Shown: positions 1 through 12,662 of the stretch, piece by piece
Position numbering within the stretch: the stretch's first letter is position 1
Layout: the number at the start of each line of letters is the position of its first letter
Assembly (NCBI GenBank): GCA_023213395.1
Contig: CM041465.1
Coordinates: 107,143,741-107,207,740 of the forward strand
Length of the DNA stretch: 64,000 bases
Direction: 5' to 3'
Origin: Cycas panzhihuaensis
Taxonomy: Eukaryota > Cycadophyta
Position numbers and translations under genes: made by a program
Notes under the pieces: generated by a model
Database searches by the model: none
The model's input: only the letters and a program-made list of their open reading frames with translations
What the model was told of the DNA's origin: nothing

Positions 1-904
1 TGAAATGACCAAAAGTGAACAAAATAGGCCCAAAAATGACCAAAATGACCTAGAAATGGCCAGAATGGCCCCACAAATGGTCAAAACAACCCAAAATGGC
101 TAGAACGATCCTAAGAATGGCCAAAACTATCCCAAGAATAGTTAGAATGGATGTGTTTTCAAAAGAAATGCAACACAGTTTGAAATGCACAAAAGAGAAT
201 GCATGGAATACACATCTAGATCAAAGTCGTACATTCCAAGTTTGCTCATATCATTAGTGGACATGTTTTCGTACGACTGTATGGACATAATAAAGTGTAA
301 TGAATGAATGTTTAGTGGAATCACAATGAAAGGGTGCTTTGTTATGAAATGGAATGGTTGTAACTACAAGTCACAACCATTTCCCAAAAGACATGTAAAT
401 GGGTATTTATTGATTATTTTCCCACCATTTTGATGCAAGAGCCAAGTTATTCATTCCTATGGCATGTGCTCTAAGGTGACAATCGAGTTCATGAGTCTTA
501 TGATATATTTCCAAGTGTGAGAGCTAAGTATTTCAATCTTGTGTCATGTTCTCAAGGGTGTGAGAATCAATTTATTATATTGGATGATATGGCTTTGTAT
601 GGAACACATATTAAACGTTCCTTCCTAGTGATGTATAGATATTGAGAGTGATACTATTTAATGAATTAATGAGTTATGTGGATATACTATGTATCTTGTG
701 CATGATAATTGTTAAGTTATGAATTTATATTAATATATTGATTGATATATAATATCGTGGTGATGATACATGATGATGACTTGATGTTATGATGTCTGTA
801 TAAAGAGTGATAACATGACTATGTTGACTAAGCACTAATTAGACTATCAAATAGTGACTTCCTTAACAAGTGTACTTTCATAGGGTGAAAGCTATAAGTC
901 AACA
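1..904 (+). repeat. G1 5' LTR, left end cut by window
   Basis: This stretch matches 4837-5788 along its length, including the blocks TTTAGTGGAA, ATGAAAGGGTGCTTT and CATAGGGTGAAAG, in the same order and orientation. It ends in AGTCAACA, the inverse of the TGTTGACT that starts the downstream copy. Roughly the first 45 bp lie outside the window. Its first 150 bp are a degenerate array of AATGGCC/AATGACC-like units. By eye the two LTRs differ often, so the insertion is old. Confidence 0.85.
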
Positions 905-905
905 T

Positions 906-917
906 TGGTTTCATTGT
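906..917 (+). other. G1 primer binding site (decayed)
   Basis: TGGTTTCATTGT starts 2 nt after the LTR end and matches 8 of 12 positions of the plant initiator-Met primer binding site TGGTATCAGAGC. Its position is right; its sequence is only a partial match. Confidence 0.45.
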
Positions 918-1860
918 CTACATCCACTAAGGAGGGCCTGGGCTAAAGTTTTACCAATATATTATGTTCAAAGACCAAGGGATCGTGGTTGTCATCATGA
1001 TGGCAGGCTGTAACTAAGACTTTGATAGTCAAGGGACCTTCCAATGCTACCAAAGAAGCTTTTGAAGGCAGAAGAGGCATCAAAACAAACTTCACCTAAA
1101 GGAGTAGCATAATTAAGCAGACAAAGGGCTTTAATATGGTCTAAAGAGGCAAAATTGAGAAGGGCTAGGAGGTTAAACCTAAAAAAAAAATGAAGAGATT
1201 AAGGGATAGTCCGTTGAAGGGTCTAAGAGAAGTGGTGTCCAAACACCACAAGAACAAGAAATAGAAAGACATGGAGATCAAATGGTGATAACACCTTCCC
1301 AATTGAATTTGATATATTTAACTTGAAGAAGAAAGAAGCCTTAAAAGAAGAAATTTTATAATGTAACAATATTTCAAAAAAAGATGAAACCCTAGGGAAG
1401 GAGGAAGAAATGTGGATTCTACTTTGAAGGACCTAAGTGATTTAAGAAAAAGGTGGAGGAAGGTCCCTCAATATGTTGGGGGAATTATTTGACAAAATAA
1501 TTCTTTAAGGATTCATCAGATAAAGGGTTTGAGCAATCATTTTTTATAGTGACATCGTTAACAATGCAAATACCAAGAGTGTCGGGGCTTATCCATTTGA
1601 AGGCACCTTTCAAAAATCCTTTGTTTGGAAGGGAGTGTTGGGAGAAGTACACCGAAACACCATTAAAACATAGTATAGTAGGAGAGGGATAGATACCTCC
1701 AAAACAAGAAACTGTGCCACTTAAATCCCTAGGGGTACGAAGTGCATCACTAAACTTTCCAAAAATGGATGACTTTAGGGAATTTGGCAAATTAATTTTC
1801 AATGATACATTAGATGCTTTTGAACATGTCTATCTTTTTCAAAATTTAGTAGATATAAAA
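918..1860 (+). other. G1 leader, no gene recognised
   Basis: This is the internal region between the primer binding site and recognisable gag. It is purine-rich and Lys/Glu-coding in places, probably leader plus the decayed gag N-terminus, but no motif can be assigned. An opposite-strand ORF at 1485-1802 shows nothing recognisable. Confidence 0.5.
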
Positions 1861-1889
1861 AAAGTTTACATGTATTAAGGCAAGATTTG

Positions 1890-2860
1890 CATGTACATTA
1901 AGGGGGGTACCATCGGCATGGTACAAGGAGTTGGATAAATCAGAAACATGGGAGAATGTGAAGAAGCAATTTGAAGAATGGTTTCAAACATTTCACAACA
2001 ACAGAGTTGATGAAATTGCATTAATAGAAATCAAATAGAAACCTAATGAATCGATGCTAACTTATATAACTCGTATAAAGATGATAGTAAGTAACATAAC
2101 AAATGAGAGTGTCATAGACCATAATATAAAAAACTATTTTGTAAGAGATCTAAATGAGAAACAAAGGTCAATGGTGCACACACATCCCTTAAAATCCTTT
2201 AAGAATGCTCTGGAGCTAGCCTTAGACTTTGAGGCAAAAATGGATGTATAAATACGAGGGCATGATCCATTATTGATTAGATTGCAAGAAGAGTTATGGG
2301 AAATAAAACAAAATCAATATAATCGACATGTCTTTTAGGTGGAGAAAACAGAGGAGGAATTTGAGGTGGAAACCCTAAGAAAAGAGATAGCAATATTGAA
2401 AATCAAAAATAAAAAAGAGGAGGAGGAAGACAAAAGTAAAAAAGAAAAAAGGAAAGGAGTTTTTAGGTTGACCAATTGTGTCACATCTATGAGGAGGATT
2501 CACATTCCACAAAAGAATGCAAATTAAATCCTAAAAATAACACAATAAAAAAACAAGATAAGTGGCGTCACATTTGTGGTGTGGATAACCATAATATGAA
2601 GGATTGCTATTTCAACCCTAGAGGACAAAATTACGAAGGTCGAGGTATAGGCAAATGCACTGACTTGGCTAAGCACTTGTATGCTACTATAAACACACCA
2701 TAATCATCAAAGACAAAGCCATCGATGGGTAGATTCTTAGTGTTCCTTGAGTTTGCGCATCAGAATTCTCATTGTCCAACAACCAATACCCATGAGCAGT
2801 GTTTATTTGCTTGCAAAGATTGTAGATGAGGGAATCATAAGACAAAGGATTATAAAGGGA
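1890..2860 (+). pseudogene. G1 gag remnant with three zinc knuckles
   Basis: Translation with stops gives a Retrotrans_gag-like core (WYKELDKSETWENVKKQFE at about 1930, then KPNESMLTYITRIK at about 2040), a Lys/Glu-rich stretch (2339-2460) and three zinc knuckles. Each knuckle has lost one ligand. Knuckle 1 (2476-2520) has Tyr for the second Cys. Knuckle 2 (about 2565-2620) has Arg for the first Cys. Knuckle 3 (2812-2853) has Tyr for the last Cys and a TGA inside. The capsid and nucleocapsid functions of the family are known; this copy cannot be functional. Stops such as the TAG just before KPNESML fit CAG-to-TAG changes. Confidence 0.75.
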
Positions 2861-3011
2861 AAGCCAATGTTACAAATTTAATAACCATAGTCCCCAAAAT
2901 AAGCAAAAGTGTTAAATTGCAAACTAGGAGTAAGCAAAAAGGGAAAGAAAAAGTGATAGACAAATATCTCGATCCTCAGACAAAGATCATTTTGAAGTTG
3001 CCTAAAGAACG

Positions 3012-3850
3012 TTGGAAGATGTAATGAGAAAAGAAGAAGAAAATAAATTGTCATTGGGCGAATTAGTGACAAAATACATTTATATAAAGAAGAATAAACT
3101 TAAGGAGAAAGAGTCTATGGCCCAAGGAACACAACCTTGGCCACAATTGGTTCAAGTAAAAGAACTATTTGAAGGACTGCCAATAAAGGATATACCTTCT
3201 CGGATGTTGGTGTTAATGGAGAATTTAGTGAAGCAATTACAACTAACTATTCTACTAGAGCAAGTTATTGAATGGATAAAAATTGGCTTATTACAACATA
3301 AAGAATCTGTTAGGAGTTTAAAGGAAATAATACTCTCTTTTGTTCTAGATCCTATGGTTTCCATTACAATATTAGGAGAAATATTTCATAATGTAATTTT
3401 TGATGGAGGTGCAGTAGTGGACGTGTTACCCACAACAACTTAGAAAAAGATGGGTAGCCCAAAGTTACAAGCGACAATGTATTCGTTAAAATTGACCAAC
3501 CAATTCTTAGTTAAACCAGTTAGTAGGTTATTAAATCTGAAGGTGGATGTAGTAGTAGCTATTGTGGTGCCGATAGATTTCACCATAGTGGACATAATGA
3601 AATGGATGGTACCCTATCTAGCACTGCTATCCATCCATGGTTATACAAAATGGAGTGCCTTTAAAGTTGGAAAGATGTGACCTTTACATTGTTGGATGGA
3701 TGAAGTGAAGTGGTCCTTCTGATGTTGGGAAAAGGAAAATATTCAATCGAGATGGTCCCAGACGATACCTTGAGCATGGCGTTTGTCAGTGATTAGACAT
3801 CATCAACTTTTGAGGAGACTAATTTGTATAATGTTGGAGAAGAAGAAATC
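3012..3850 (+). pseudogene. G1 aspartic protease remnant
   Basis: The first ORF (3012-3443) runs through a linker into VIFDGGAVVDVLP, a retropepsin active-site loop of the D-G-G type found in several plant Ty3/gypsy lineages. A TAG at 3441-3443 (Trp or Gln in relatives) breaks it, and the flap and core continue at 3450-3680 (KLTNQFLVKPVSRLLNLKV, then IDFTIVDIMKW). The same protease family appears in G2 on the minus strand (46998-47231: IMDGGLEMNVLP, KLTNQLQVRPIG). Retropepsins cleave the Gag-Pol polyprotein; this copy is dead. Confidence 0.7.
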
Positions 3851-3889
3851 AATATGATGGATCCATGAGTGCGGGCCCAATTATTATGG

Positions 3890-4345
3890 GAAATTGCATG
3901 TTGATAGCTTCTCTGATAAAGAGGGTACAAAGAGATTTATTAATTATTGGATGCGAGAATCTTATGGGGTTGACCCGACTTCCTTCTGTTGCGATTTACT
4001 CTCTTTTAGTGACAAGGATAATAAAAAAGAGATCAAGATCTTAAATATTCAAGTGGCTATGAGGAAACTAGTAAAGCACAACACATCGAGGAAAAGGTAG
4101 AAAAAGAGAAGGCACGACCAACATGTCAGGACATTGTATTTCAAAAAGGATGATTGAGTATGGCGATTTGACAAGTAGTCCCAAACATGTTAGGGAGAAT
4201 TAAAGATGCATTGGAATGGCCCATATATGATTAAGAAGGTGTATGAGAATGGCACTATCTAGTTGAAGAAACTGGCAGTCCAACTACTGCATGAAATGGT
4301 CAAGGGTAGTAAACTCAAACCCTATCATAGCTAGGGTGCGACAAA
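3890..4345 (+). pseudogene. G1 integrase C-terminal (GPY-type) remnant
   Basis: The translation ends in MHWNGPYMIKKVYENGTI, then QLLHEMVKGSKLKPYH, the typical end of a Ty3/gypsy polyprotein after the integrase core (GPY module). It follows the protease region within a few hundred bases. The reverse transcriptase, RNase H and integrase core, normally about 2.5 kb, are therefore missing between about 3850 and 4100. G1 is a large-deletion derivative, not only a point-mutated copy. Confidence 0.6.
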
Positions 4346-4457
4346 ACTACTAGAGGAATTCACTGATTGTACCATCATGTGTTGTTTGAAGTTGGAGGCA
4401 ATCAAGGTTGTCTCGATGTCAAAACATGATTCCAATTTGGCACGCAATTAGGAAATA

Positions 4458-4458
<1 letters not shown>

Positions 4459-4491
<33 letters not shown>
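4459..4491 (+). repeat. poly(A) tract, 33 A
   Basis: An uninterrupted run of 33 A lies in the 3' untranslated part of G1, about 300 bp before the 3' LTR. No target duplication or SINE/LINE body precedes it. Confidence 0.9.
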
Positions 4492-4496
<5 letters not shown>

Positions 4497-4710
4497 ACTC
4501 AAATTATATACCTAAGCAAAATCATGGACAAAAACATATGGCAAAATGTTTAGGAAAAAAAAAAGCAAAAAAATAAAAGGGAAAAGAGACCAAAACAGAA
4601 TTAAAAAAATTGCCTTAAGCAAGCACCAATAAATGAGGATTTATTAAAAAGTAAGTAAAATTAGTGAAAGCACAAAGCTAGGGCTACAAGTGTAATCCTA
4701 GATATATAGT

Positions 4711-4723
4711 GGGGGAGGAAGAA
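4711..4723 (+). other. G1 polypurine tract candidate
   Basis: GGGGGAGGAAGAA is the strongest purine run before the 3' LTR. It lies 68 bp before the LTR start I prefer, farther than usual, so either the tract or the LTR start may be misplaced. Confidence 0.4.
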
Positions 4724-4791
4724 TACAAATTTTGAAGAAAAGTTAACTCCAAAATTTTGATTCTTTTGAGCAAGGATGATCAATCACTCTT

Positions 4792-5788
4792 TGTTGACTC
4801 ATAATAGATGTTGATAAATAAAATGGTAAAAAATGACTGAAATGGCAAGAAAATGACCAAAATGGCCTAGAAATGGTCAATGGCCCAAAAATGGCTAAAA
4901 CAACCCAGAAACAAACAAAATAGTCTCAGAAATGGCCAGAATGGCCTTAGAAATAAACATAATGATCCCATAAATAGCCAGAGTGGTTCTAAAACAATTC
5001 CAAGAATGGCCAAAACAGTCCTAGGAACACCCATAATGGTTGCGTTCCACAATAGAATGCAACATAATTTGGAATTCATGTGAAATGCACATAAGAGAAT
5101 GCATGGAACACATGCCCAAATCGAAACCATACATTCCAAGATTGTTAATGTCATCAGTGGACATATTTTTGTACGTTTGTATGAATGTAATACAGTGTAA
5201 TGAATGAGTGTTTAGTGGAACCATAATGAAAGGGTGCTTTCTTGTGAAATGGAATGGTTATGACCATAAGTCACAACCATTCCCCAAAAGACATGTAAAT
5301 GGGTATTTATTGATCATTTTTCCACCATTTTGGTGTGAGAGCCAAGTTATTCATTCCTATGGCATGTGCCCTAGGGTGATAGTCGAGTTCATGAGCCTTA
5401 TGACACATTTCCAAGTGTGAGAGCTGAGTATTTTAGTCTTGTGTCATGTTTTCAAGGGTGCGAGAATTGAGTTATTGTATTGGATGATATGGTTTTGTAT
5501 AGAACACATGTCAAACGTTCCTTTTTAGTGATGTACAGACATTGAGAGTGATATTGTTTAATGAATTAATGAGTTTTGTGGAAATATTATGTATCTTGTA
5601 CATGATAATTGTTGAGCTATGTATTTGTATTAATAGATCGATTGATATGATAGCATGGTGATGACTTGATGTTATGATGCCTGTATGAAGAGTGACAACA
5701 TGACTATGTTGACCAAGCCCTAACTAGACTACCAGATAATGACCCCTTGATAAGTGTACTTTCATAGGGTGAAAGTTATAAGTCAACA
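4792..5788 (+). repeat. G1 3' LTR
   Basis: Starts TGTTGACT and ends AGTCAACA, a terminal inverted repeat with TG...CA ends, length 997 bp. From about 4837 it aligns with the 5' LTR at 1-904. The first 250 bp hold degenerate AATGGCC-type units. The 5' flank of G1 is outside the window, so no target duplication can be checked. Confidence 0.8.
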
Positions 5789-6479
5789 AGAACCAAAAGC
5801 ATGCATAGTTACTTGCCATTCAAGGCTTGTATAAGAGGGCATTGTCAATATTAGTCTATAACCCCTAGACACAACGATGAATGACATCCTAATCCCTATA
5901 TTTCCAGAGGTCAACTTGATTGATACTGTCTTATTAGGCTAAATCAGTCTTCTCTCCTCCACATTGGTGATCATGGCACACCTAATCCTATCCTTGACAT
6001 TATAGCAAGGTTGCATCATCTCTAACTTGGCTATGATGTGAGCTCCACAATGGCGATGATCACAACGAAATCATTTTGAAACCCTGAATGGAGATTGAAA
6101 CGATGGGTAAAATATTTGGGGTAAAGATATTTAATTTTACAAAGTTTATGTTGAATTAAATTGTATTGGATATGATTTTAGATTTGGCTAGCACCCTTGA
6201 ATGTCAACGAATGATCACATGGAGATGAGCATGTGGCCAAGTGCCTAATGGTGAAGGTGCTTAATATTGTTTTGTCCTATTTTTTATTTTTATGGGGTAC
6301 TATCGCTTTTTCATGCATAACTTTGTCATTTGAAGTTAGAATCAAGTGTCGACTGCATTGGAAAGAAAATTCAAAGACAAATTCATCGACTCATCACTTG
6401 ATAGATTTTCGAGCCCACATCATGGAGAGTTATCGAGTTAAAAAGGAGAAAGATGAATTTCATAAGTCACACATTTTAT
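5789..6479. other. Intergenic, nothing recognised
   Basis: About 690 bp of AT-rich sequence after G1. The one short ORF (6233-6481) has no motif I recognise. Confidence 0.6.
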
Positions 6480-7097
6480 GACTTTTTGTCAATTGCTAGT
6501 ACTTGTATGCTGTATGGCAGTTGTATGGTTGTTTTGCATAGGCTAACAGGTTGTGTGGCATCTTGGAGGGACTATTTATGAAGGGTTCAAGGATCAGTAG
6601 AAATCTTAGAGAGCTCAGGGTATGAGACTCCAAGTGATGATAATGAAAGACTTAGAGAGACCAAGGTTGGAGACTTCAAGCAGAATTTTCTGTTGATTAA
6701 AAGAGATTGAAGGGACCACTTATGGAGGTTTCAGTGAAAGGAAGATGATATATTTTAGCACTCAACTCATTTGGATGGCTAGGTAGTTTGGCCTGTTCTC
6801 AGAATGGTGTTGATAGATGCTAGCAGAATCGTGTACTCGAAAGAGGTTTTTATAGAATTGGTGGTTATAATCATTAGTTATCTATGTAGTCTGGTAGATA
6901 GAGCTTTCTTTATATGGACGTCAACAAGGTTTGATTGATTGAGCAGTTTAAAGATATAGTTTGCACAAGTTGATGATGTTCTTCATTTGATCCAACATAT
7001 TTTAAAAGAGGAGGTAATTATATCCCTGTCTTAGTGAAAATTGTAAGAAAAAGGATGTGGTGTGTTTTGATGTAACATTAAACATTATGGGGGGGAG
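6480..7097 (+). other. 3' internal end of a retroelement with polypurine tract
   Basis: No domain can be read, but the stretch ends in GGGGGGGAG (7089-7097), a typical polypurine tract, directly before an LTR-like unit. I read it as the decayed 3' end of a plus-strand element whose upstream part is lost or unrecognisable. Confidence 0.4.
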
Positions 7098-7443
7098 TAT
7101 TAGGAGTCATGTTTAATATTGGGTTAATGTTAAAGTGTCTCTTGACTCTCTCATGTAATATTAAATTGATGTTATTAAGGTGTGTGCATATGCACGTATC
7201 CACGTACCATCTTAATAGTAGACATAATAGTTATTACATGTGATTGGACAATTGTGAGGTGACTATGTACTATAGGTATGTATTCATCCCTTATGCAATA
7301 ATTAGACATGATCATTTCTTACACAAATTTTATTGTCTTATATGTTTGTACATACTTCATTTTTTGATTCATTTATAGTGTATATCTTAATTCACCTCAT
7401 GTTGTTACATATTATTTAATAATGCACATATCTTTATCTAACA
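7098..7443 (+). repeat. Orphan LTR
   Basis: Begins TATTAG (decayed TGTTAG) right after a polypurine tract and ends CTAACA, giving a short terminal inverted repeat over 346 bp. No second copy is visible in the window, so boundaries rest on the termini and the tract only. Confidence 0.45.
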
Positions 7444-10400
7444 TTCCTTCGACAAGACAAGTTGATGCACTTTTAAATTTGGATGGATGTATCAATGGGC
7501 TTATTTTCGGAATCATGTGCTAAGCATTCATTCTTACATGCCAGAATTCTGAATTCAGAGCTTAGATATTTTCTACTTTTTTACACTTCTACTTAGCTCT
7601 AGTCCTATTTCTGCTGAAATGCATGTAGATGAGGAATAGCCATACGAGTTATTTGAAAGTGGTATCAAATATTTGATCCTCCCATTGAAAGAGCATTGTA
7701 GCTTTGGTAGAGCTTTCGGTCTTCCTATGGATGTGTTCAGATACAGAATTTTGAGCTATTTTTTCTGGATGAGATGATTGTGTGGAATGAGGATTAGCCA
7801 GGGCAAATGCAGATTACAGTTGTGTAGTCAAATATCTTTACAGCAATGCAAAATTGCAAAACAAAATTTTCTTCAAAAAGCCAGTATGTGCGTTGCAATC
7901 TTAGCATTCTTTCTCATGTTGCACAAGTTATGTTGGTGCTTGTAGTTGTCTTCAACCCTGGGGGCTTTCATTGCATCGTCATTGTCAAATTTACCAGTTA
8001 CATTGGTCTGTACTGGGAAGCCTTCAGCATTTGTAAGGCAACTTCGTATGGCTACATTGTCATTGACGTAGTTATTTCTAGTTCCTTTGTATTGTTCCTC
8101 GACAGTTTTGTGGACTTACATTGGTGATATGTGACAAGCAGTCTGTAGGATCTGAGAACTTTGCCTGCGGATATCTTTTTTTTCCTGCATCTAACCACAA
8201 GGCAAATTGTTAAAACGAAATCTGTAAATCTCAATGAATTAGAATTTTTTAACTCACAGCTCCCGATTCAGTCAGAAACAGACGGGAAACATTTCTGGAA
8301 CCAAATGCTGGCTAAAATGGGTACTGCAGAAACATTATTTAGCCTTTTTGGCAACAGAAACTTCATTTTGCCTTGTGTTTCTGCACTTCTGCCTCGACAC
8401 AAATCTCTCTCTACCCTGGGCAGACGCATATATATGAGGTAAAAATTAAGTTTTTTAAATTAAATTTATTATTATTATATTTGAACTCGATTAGTAGAGT
8501 GGGATCCAGGTATTCATTGACAGCCCATGTTTTTGCATGAAAAGAACAGAATGAGTAAAAATAGTCATTTGCTAATATCTTCAAGGGGTGTTCTCTTTTT
8601 TGAAATTGTTGTAGGATTTCTTGATAGTTGTCAGTGATTTGGGTGTAGTTTTTTCTTGTTTTAACTGTGGGAACTGGCTTCTGACTATTTTTTGATGATT
8701 TCTAGCCATTAAGTGCATTTATGGCTGTCCCTGTCTTTTCCTAAGTCAAGATCTTAGACAATTTTGCTGATGATTTATGATTTGATGAATGAAATTTGTG
8801 AATAATTTTTATTGTTTATTTTATGATGATTGAAGAACGATCTAATGGTTAATGTATTAAGCCATTCCTAAGCTTTAAATCCTGAACAGAAACTTGTTTT
8901 CGAAAATCCAAACTTTTAGAAACTGGCATTTATGACCTGAAATTCCAACTTTGAAACTGTGTTGAAAGGATAAACATTTAAAAACTTGTTTCTAAAAATA
9001 GAAACCTCTGCAAACTGGCGTATCATGACCTGAAATTCAAAGCATAAAATTGTGGTGGAAGATTTAAAGCATTTAAACTTGCACTAACAAATACTTTGCT
9101 TTCTGGGGGTTCTTTCACAAATTATTTCACATTTTCTTCCTAGTCAAAGCTAGGGACTAAACATGGCCATTTTATAGAGCTTTTACTCAATTGCTGTTCA
9201 ACCTCTTTAGCTAGTATTAAAGATTGTTTAAACTTGCAAAGCCCTATCATGGTTAAATCTTTTTCTATTTAAAGGAAATTTTGAATGGGAAAAGTAATAA
9301 GACTCTTATTTGCCTTCCATGGTTTGTAGATAGGAGAAAAATGCAGATAGGAGGAATGATTATATTTTGCAAGTAGAAGAACAAATCTAAAAGGTTTGAA
9401 GGCAAGATGAGAATCTCCACGTTGAAAGTAAAGATTCTCCAAAGACACTTCAACTTATGTAGTGCTCTTGTTTCAATGTTATTTTGATACGACACCCAAC
9501 CAAAATTTAAATAATTGGATAAATGTTCAGAGTTTAATTTCATAGTTGGCGTCAATGTTGGTTTCACCATCTAATTGGGATAATACAATGTTTTCCACTG
9601 TGGGATTAGTAATAGTCATTTGTGTAATGAGTTGTTATGACAACACAATGGAATTTGTAGTACGTCTTTTGCTTGATGTGATGTAATTTTGCCCAAGATG
9701 GTTCCACAATCTTCTTGTCATATAGTCTATCAAGGTAATTATAATTATAATATATATACATTGGTTTATATAAGAGGGACTTGAATACATCATAATGAGA
9801 GGGCAAGAGTTGGGGGAATGAAGTCATGTAGGAATATGCATAGAGGGAGGTGTGTTGTAAGGTTAACGAAAAAATTTGATTGCATTAGCTTGCCTATGGT
9901 TTCACATTGAAGTTTCTTTTGTTATTATTGCTATGGTCTTTAATATATAGAGATGTAAGGAAAGGTTGTTAAATTCCTTCATATTTGACCTTAATATATT
10001 ATTTGATTTTAGGTTAGAGATCCTTGTAATGTGTCTATGCTTGAAGTTAAAGAAATGCTAGGGGTGTGATTCTTGAGGATGTTGAGGCAATCAAAAGTAC
10101 AAATAATAGATACCCATTTGTTGTGGGTAACCTTCTTACTTGGGCTTCCATTTGAGTAGGTGATACAAAGGTTTGTCGTGCAAGGTGGAATAAAAATTGT
10201 GTTGGTTGAAGAGGAACTACCATGCGAAAGACCCCACAAATGAGGTTTTTTAGATGGACCTTATGCATGGGAACTCTAGAGACATTACTATGCAAATGGT
10301 ACATGCAAATATTTACAGTAGTAATCTTCACAAATCTAACTACTAAAAGGCCTAAATTATAGTAGCCCCCCCTCCCCCACCCGTACACTTGCACTTTAGG

Positions 10401-11269
10401 GCATTGCTTCAAAATGAGTGTAAACTATACATGCTCTGCAAATGAGTTTAAGTTACAACCTCCTCCCTTTAAGTCTAATGTTTGAGGGAGGGAGAGTCAT
10501 GATACTTGTTTGTCCTCACATAGGGAATGGGTTATTTTAAAATTTTTAAAAGAAGAATCAAGAACGTTGTATTGAGTTTGATAAACCCTAGAATCAGAGA
10601 GGGTTCTTGTAAGGATAGACCCATGTGAGAATCGTGAGTTAAGAAAAGCCTTAGTATAGGGCAGGTCCCTCAAAGCCTCTTACTCTTTGAAATAACCAAA
10701 GGAGGATCTATCATGCTCAAGAGATTTGAGGCTTGCTAAATAGGCCCATTAACTCGCTTAGTGAGCAATGAGTTTTCTTTGAGAAGTATCATGTGAATGG
10801 CAATTAGTCAAAGCTCCTTGATGTTGATAGACATTTATATGATTCTTCTTGGGTGTATTCCCTAAATTATACTTAGCTCCTTTGGGGGGGGGGGGGAGCT
10901 AATACAATTCAAAGTTTTATTCATATAAGTTTGGTGTTATTTGATTTCTTTAGTATATTTGTTTACTAAATAAATCAACTAACCTTGCACTTGTGGGGAT
11001 TAAATATTTAATCCTTATTAACTTCTCCCTACCAATCTTGGAAATGTTGCCCTTATCTCTTCATCACTCTTATTCTCTTATTCTCTTCTTTAGGGATTCA
11101 TCACTATGAAATTGAGTATAAACTACATATACATATCTTTTTATAAAAAAGAAGGAAAAAAAAATTATTAAAAAAAATGATTTTTTAGTCATTTTTATAG
11201 CTTTGTTTGTAGTCTTAGGCCTCTTAAGACCTTACCCTCCCCCAACTTAGTCTAACATGATGGTCTTCT
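7444..11269. other. Long stretch without a recognisable gene
   Basis: About 3.8 kb. ORFs of 93 aa at 7846-8127 and 8161-8442 (plus) and of 101 and 121 aa at 9265-9570 and 10047-10412 (minus) show no known motif and no coding-like composition. It is mostly AT-rich old sequence, with C-rich (about 10370) and G-rich (10884) patches. Confidence 0.5.
10873..10902. repeat. G13 tract inside an inverted repeat
   Basis: Thirteen G (10884-10896) are framed by TTAGCTCC and GGAGCTAA, 8-bp inverted arms whose second copy uses the end of the G run. Confidence 0.6.
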
Positions 11270-11567
11270 TGAAAAGGGTTAATGTCACAAGGCCATTACA
11301 TTAGTTAATTATTTTGAAAATGTGTCTTAAGTGAACTTTAAATTAGATCACTTAAGTGAAATGCACTTTTATATGTATTATGTGTAATTTCATTTCACTT
11401 AACTCTAATGCTCTCTCTCTCAATATAAAAGTAAAAACTCAATGGAGGAGATTCATTCTTACCTCCCCATTTTATGAGAGTTACTTTCTTTCTCTTAAGT
11501 CTCTCTTGCTCCCATGTTTGACTTTGTGTTTAGTGCATAGAGATGAAGGATAGATCCACTCTTTTCA
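11270..11567 (+). repeat. C1 5' LTR (Ty1/copia)
   Basis: Begins TGAAAAGGGTTAAT and ends CCACTCTTTTCA, 298 bp, exactly the length of the copy at 18611-18908, with few differences. It is preceded by CTTCT; the downstream LTR is followed by CTTAT, a 4-of-5 match expected for a mutated target duplication. Confidence 0.9.
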
Positions 11568-11569
11568 TG

Positions 11570-11581
11570 TGGCATCAGAGC
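11570..11581 (+). other. C1 primer binding site
   Basis: TGGCATCAGAGC lies 2 nt after the 5' LTR and matches 11 of 12 positions of the plant initiator-Met site TGGTATCAGAGC. Confidence 0.85.
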
Positions 11582-12089
11582 TTGCTTCGTTCATATTCCT
11601 CACTTACACTTATAATGGAGTCATCACTTCCTTCTCCCCCACAATCCATGTGGTGAAGGAGATTGTGAAAGTGAATTTAGAAATATTTTCAAGTTATTAT
11701 GATAGTATATTTTGTATTATTTATTTTTCCTTTCTCTTTTACAAGTTTAGAAACATAATACAAGGAGTTGTAAGGCCCAAGGATTCCAATCCTTTGGTGG
11801 CCATTCATGCTATCCCATTCTTCTTTCTCTTTTTCCTCTTTTTGTCCATTTAACAAGGGGAAATGTTGCAGAATTTTTACTTACTAACATTTAGAAGAAT
11901 GATTATAAAAGGAGGTTTTATCCATTTTTTTTTAAAGAATTTCAATCTATTTAAAACATCCATCATTGTATGCTCCCACCTTGCCTATATTGGGATCATG
12001 GTGATAAAAAAATGGTGGAAATTTCATATGGTATCATGTGTTATTGAGATATTAGTAAATTGAATTTCTATAAAAATATAATTTGATTG

Positions 12090-12450
12090 CTGAACTTCAC
12101 AGGTCTGCAAAATCTTCTACAGAGCTCCAATCGAAGTGATTCTAATTGTCAAAGATGAGGCTTTGAGTCTACTTTCTAGCACAAAAATCAACATCCAATT
12201 TGGATATCATATGAGGAAGTTATTGCTATTTTAGTGAACAACAATTATTTTTAGTAAGAATTAAAAAAATATATAATTTTCTAACTTTGCGGGGCTGCCA
12301 AAAACTTTCCAAAACACATTTGGACCTGATTCCACTTCCTAAAGATGGATCTCTGAGTCTAGTTTGCAGCACAAAAACTGACACTCCATTTTGACATCGT
12401 GGGAGAAAGTTATTGCTGATTTAGTGAAGACTACTTTCTTTTGTATTAAA
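12090..12450 (+). repeat. Diverged tandem duplication in C1 leader
   Basis: Two units of about 190 bp share, in order, AAAGATG, TGAGTCTA, AGCACAAAAA, CATTTTG/CAATTTG-like text, GTTATTGCT and TTTAGTGAA. The first is centred near 12170, the second near 12370. Confidence 0.7.
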
Positions 12451-12586
12451 AAAAATAATAATAATAAAGAAAATTTCTTCCTTCTTTTTATAAGGCTTAA
12501 AAGCGCATTAAAAAAGTGAGAAAAAAAAACACTTGGATCAGAGTAATATCTGGTGTCCTCACTCACTTATTAACATTATATTTCAG

Positions 12587-12662
12587 CACTCTAAAATCAC
12601 TCAAAGCAAGCACTCTAAAGACACTTCAAGTAAGCACTCTAAAAGAACTCCAAGTAAGCATT
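12587..12662 (+). repeat. Three copies of a 27-bp repeat
   Basis: The core AAGCACTCTAAA followed by A/C-rich text ending CAAG recurs three times. The repeat is a multiple of three and reads in one frame as STLKSLKA, STLKTLQV, STLKELQV, although no longer protein context is seen. Confidence 0.7.

Noticed and set aside
4459-4491. Poly(A) run as the tail of a SINE or LINE
   Set aside because: No body, A/B box or target duplication next to it; it lies within the G1 3' region.
7846-8442. Two adjacent 93-aa plus-strand ORFs
   Set aside because: No recognisable motif, no splice or promoter context that joins them convincingly; length is within chance for this region.
10884-10896. G13 run as a polypurine tract of another element
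   Set aside because: No LTR terminus or pairing LTR nearby.
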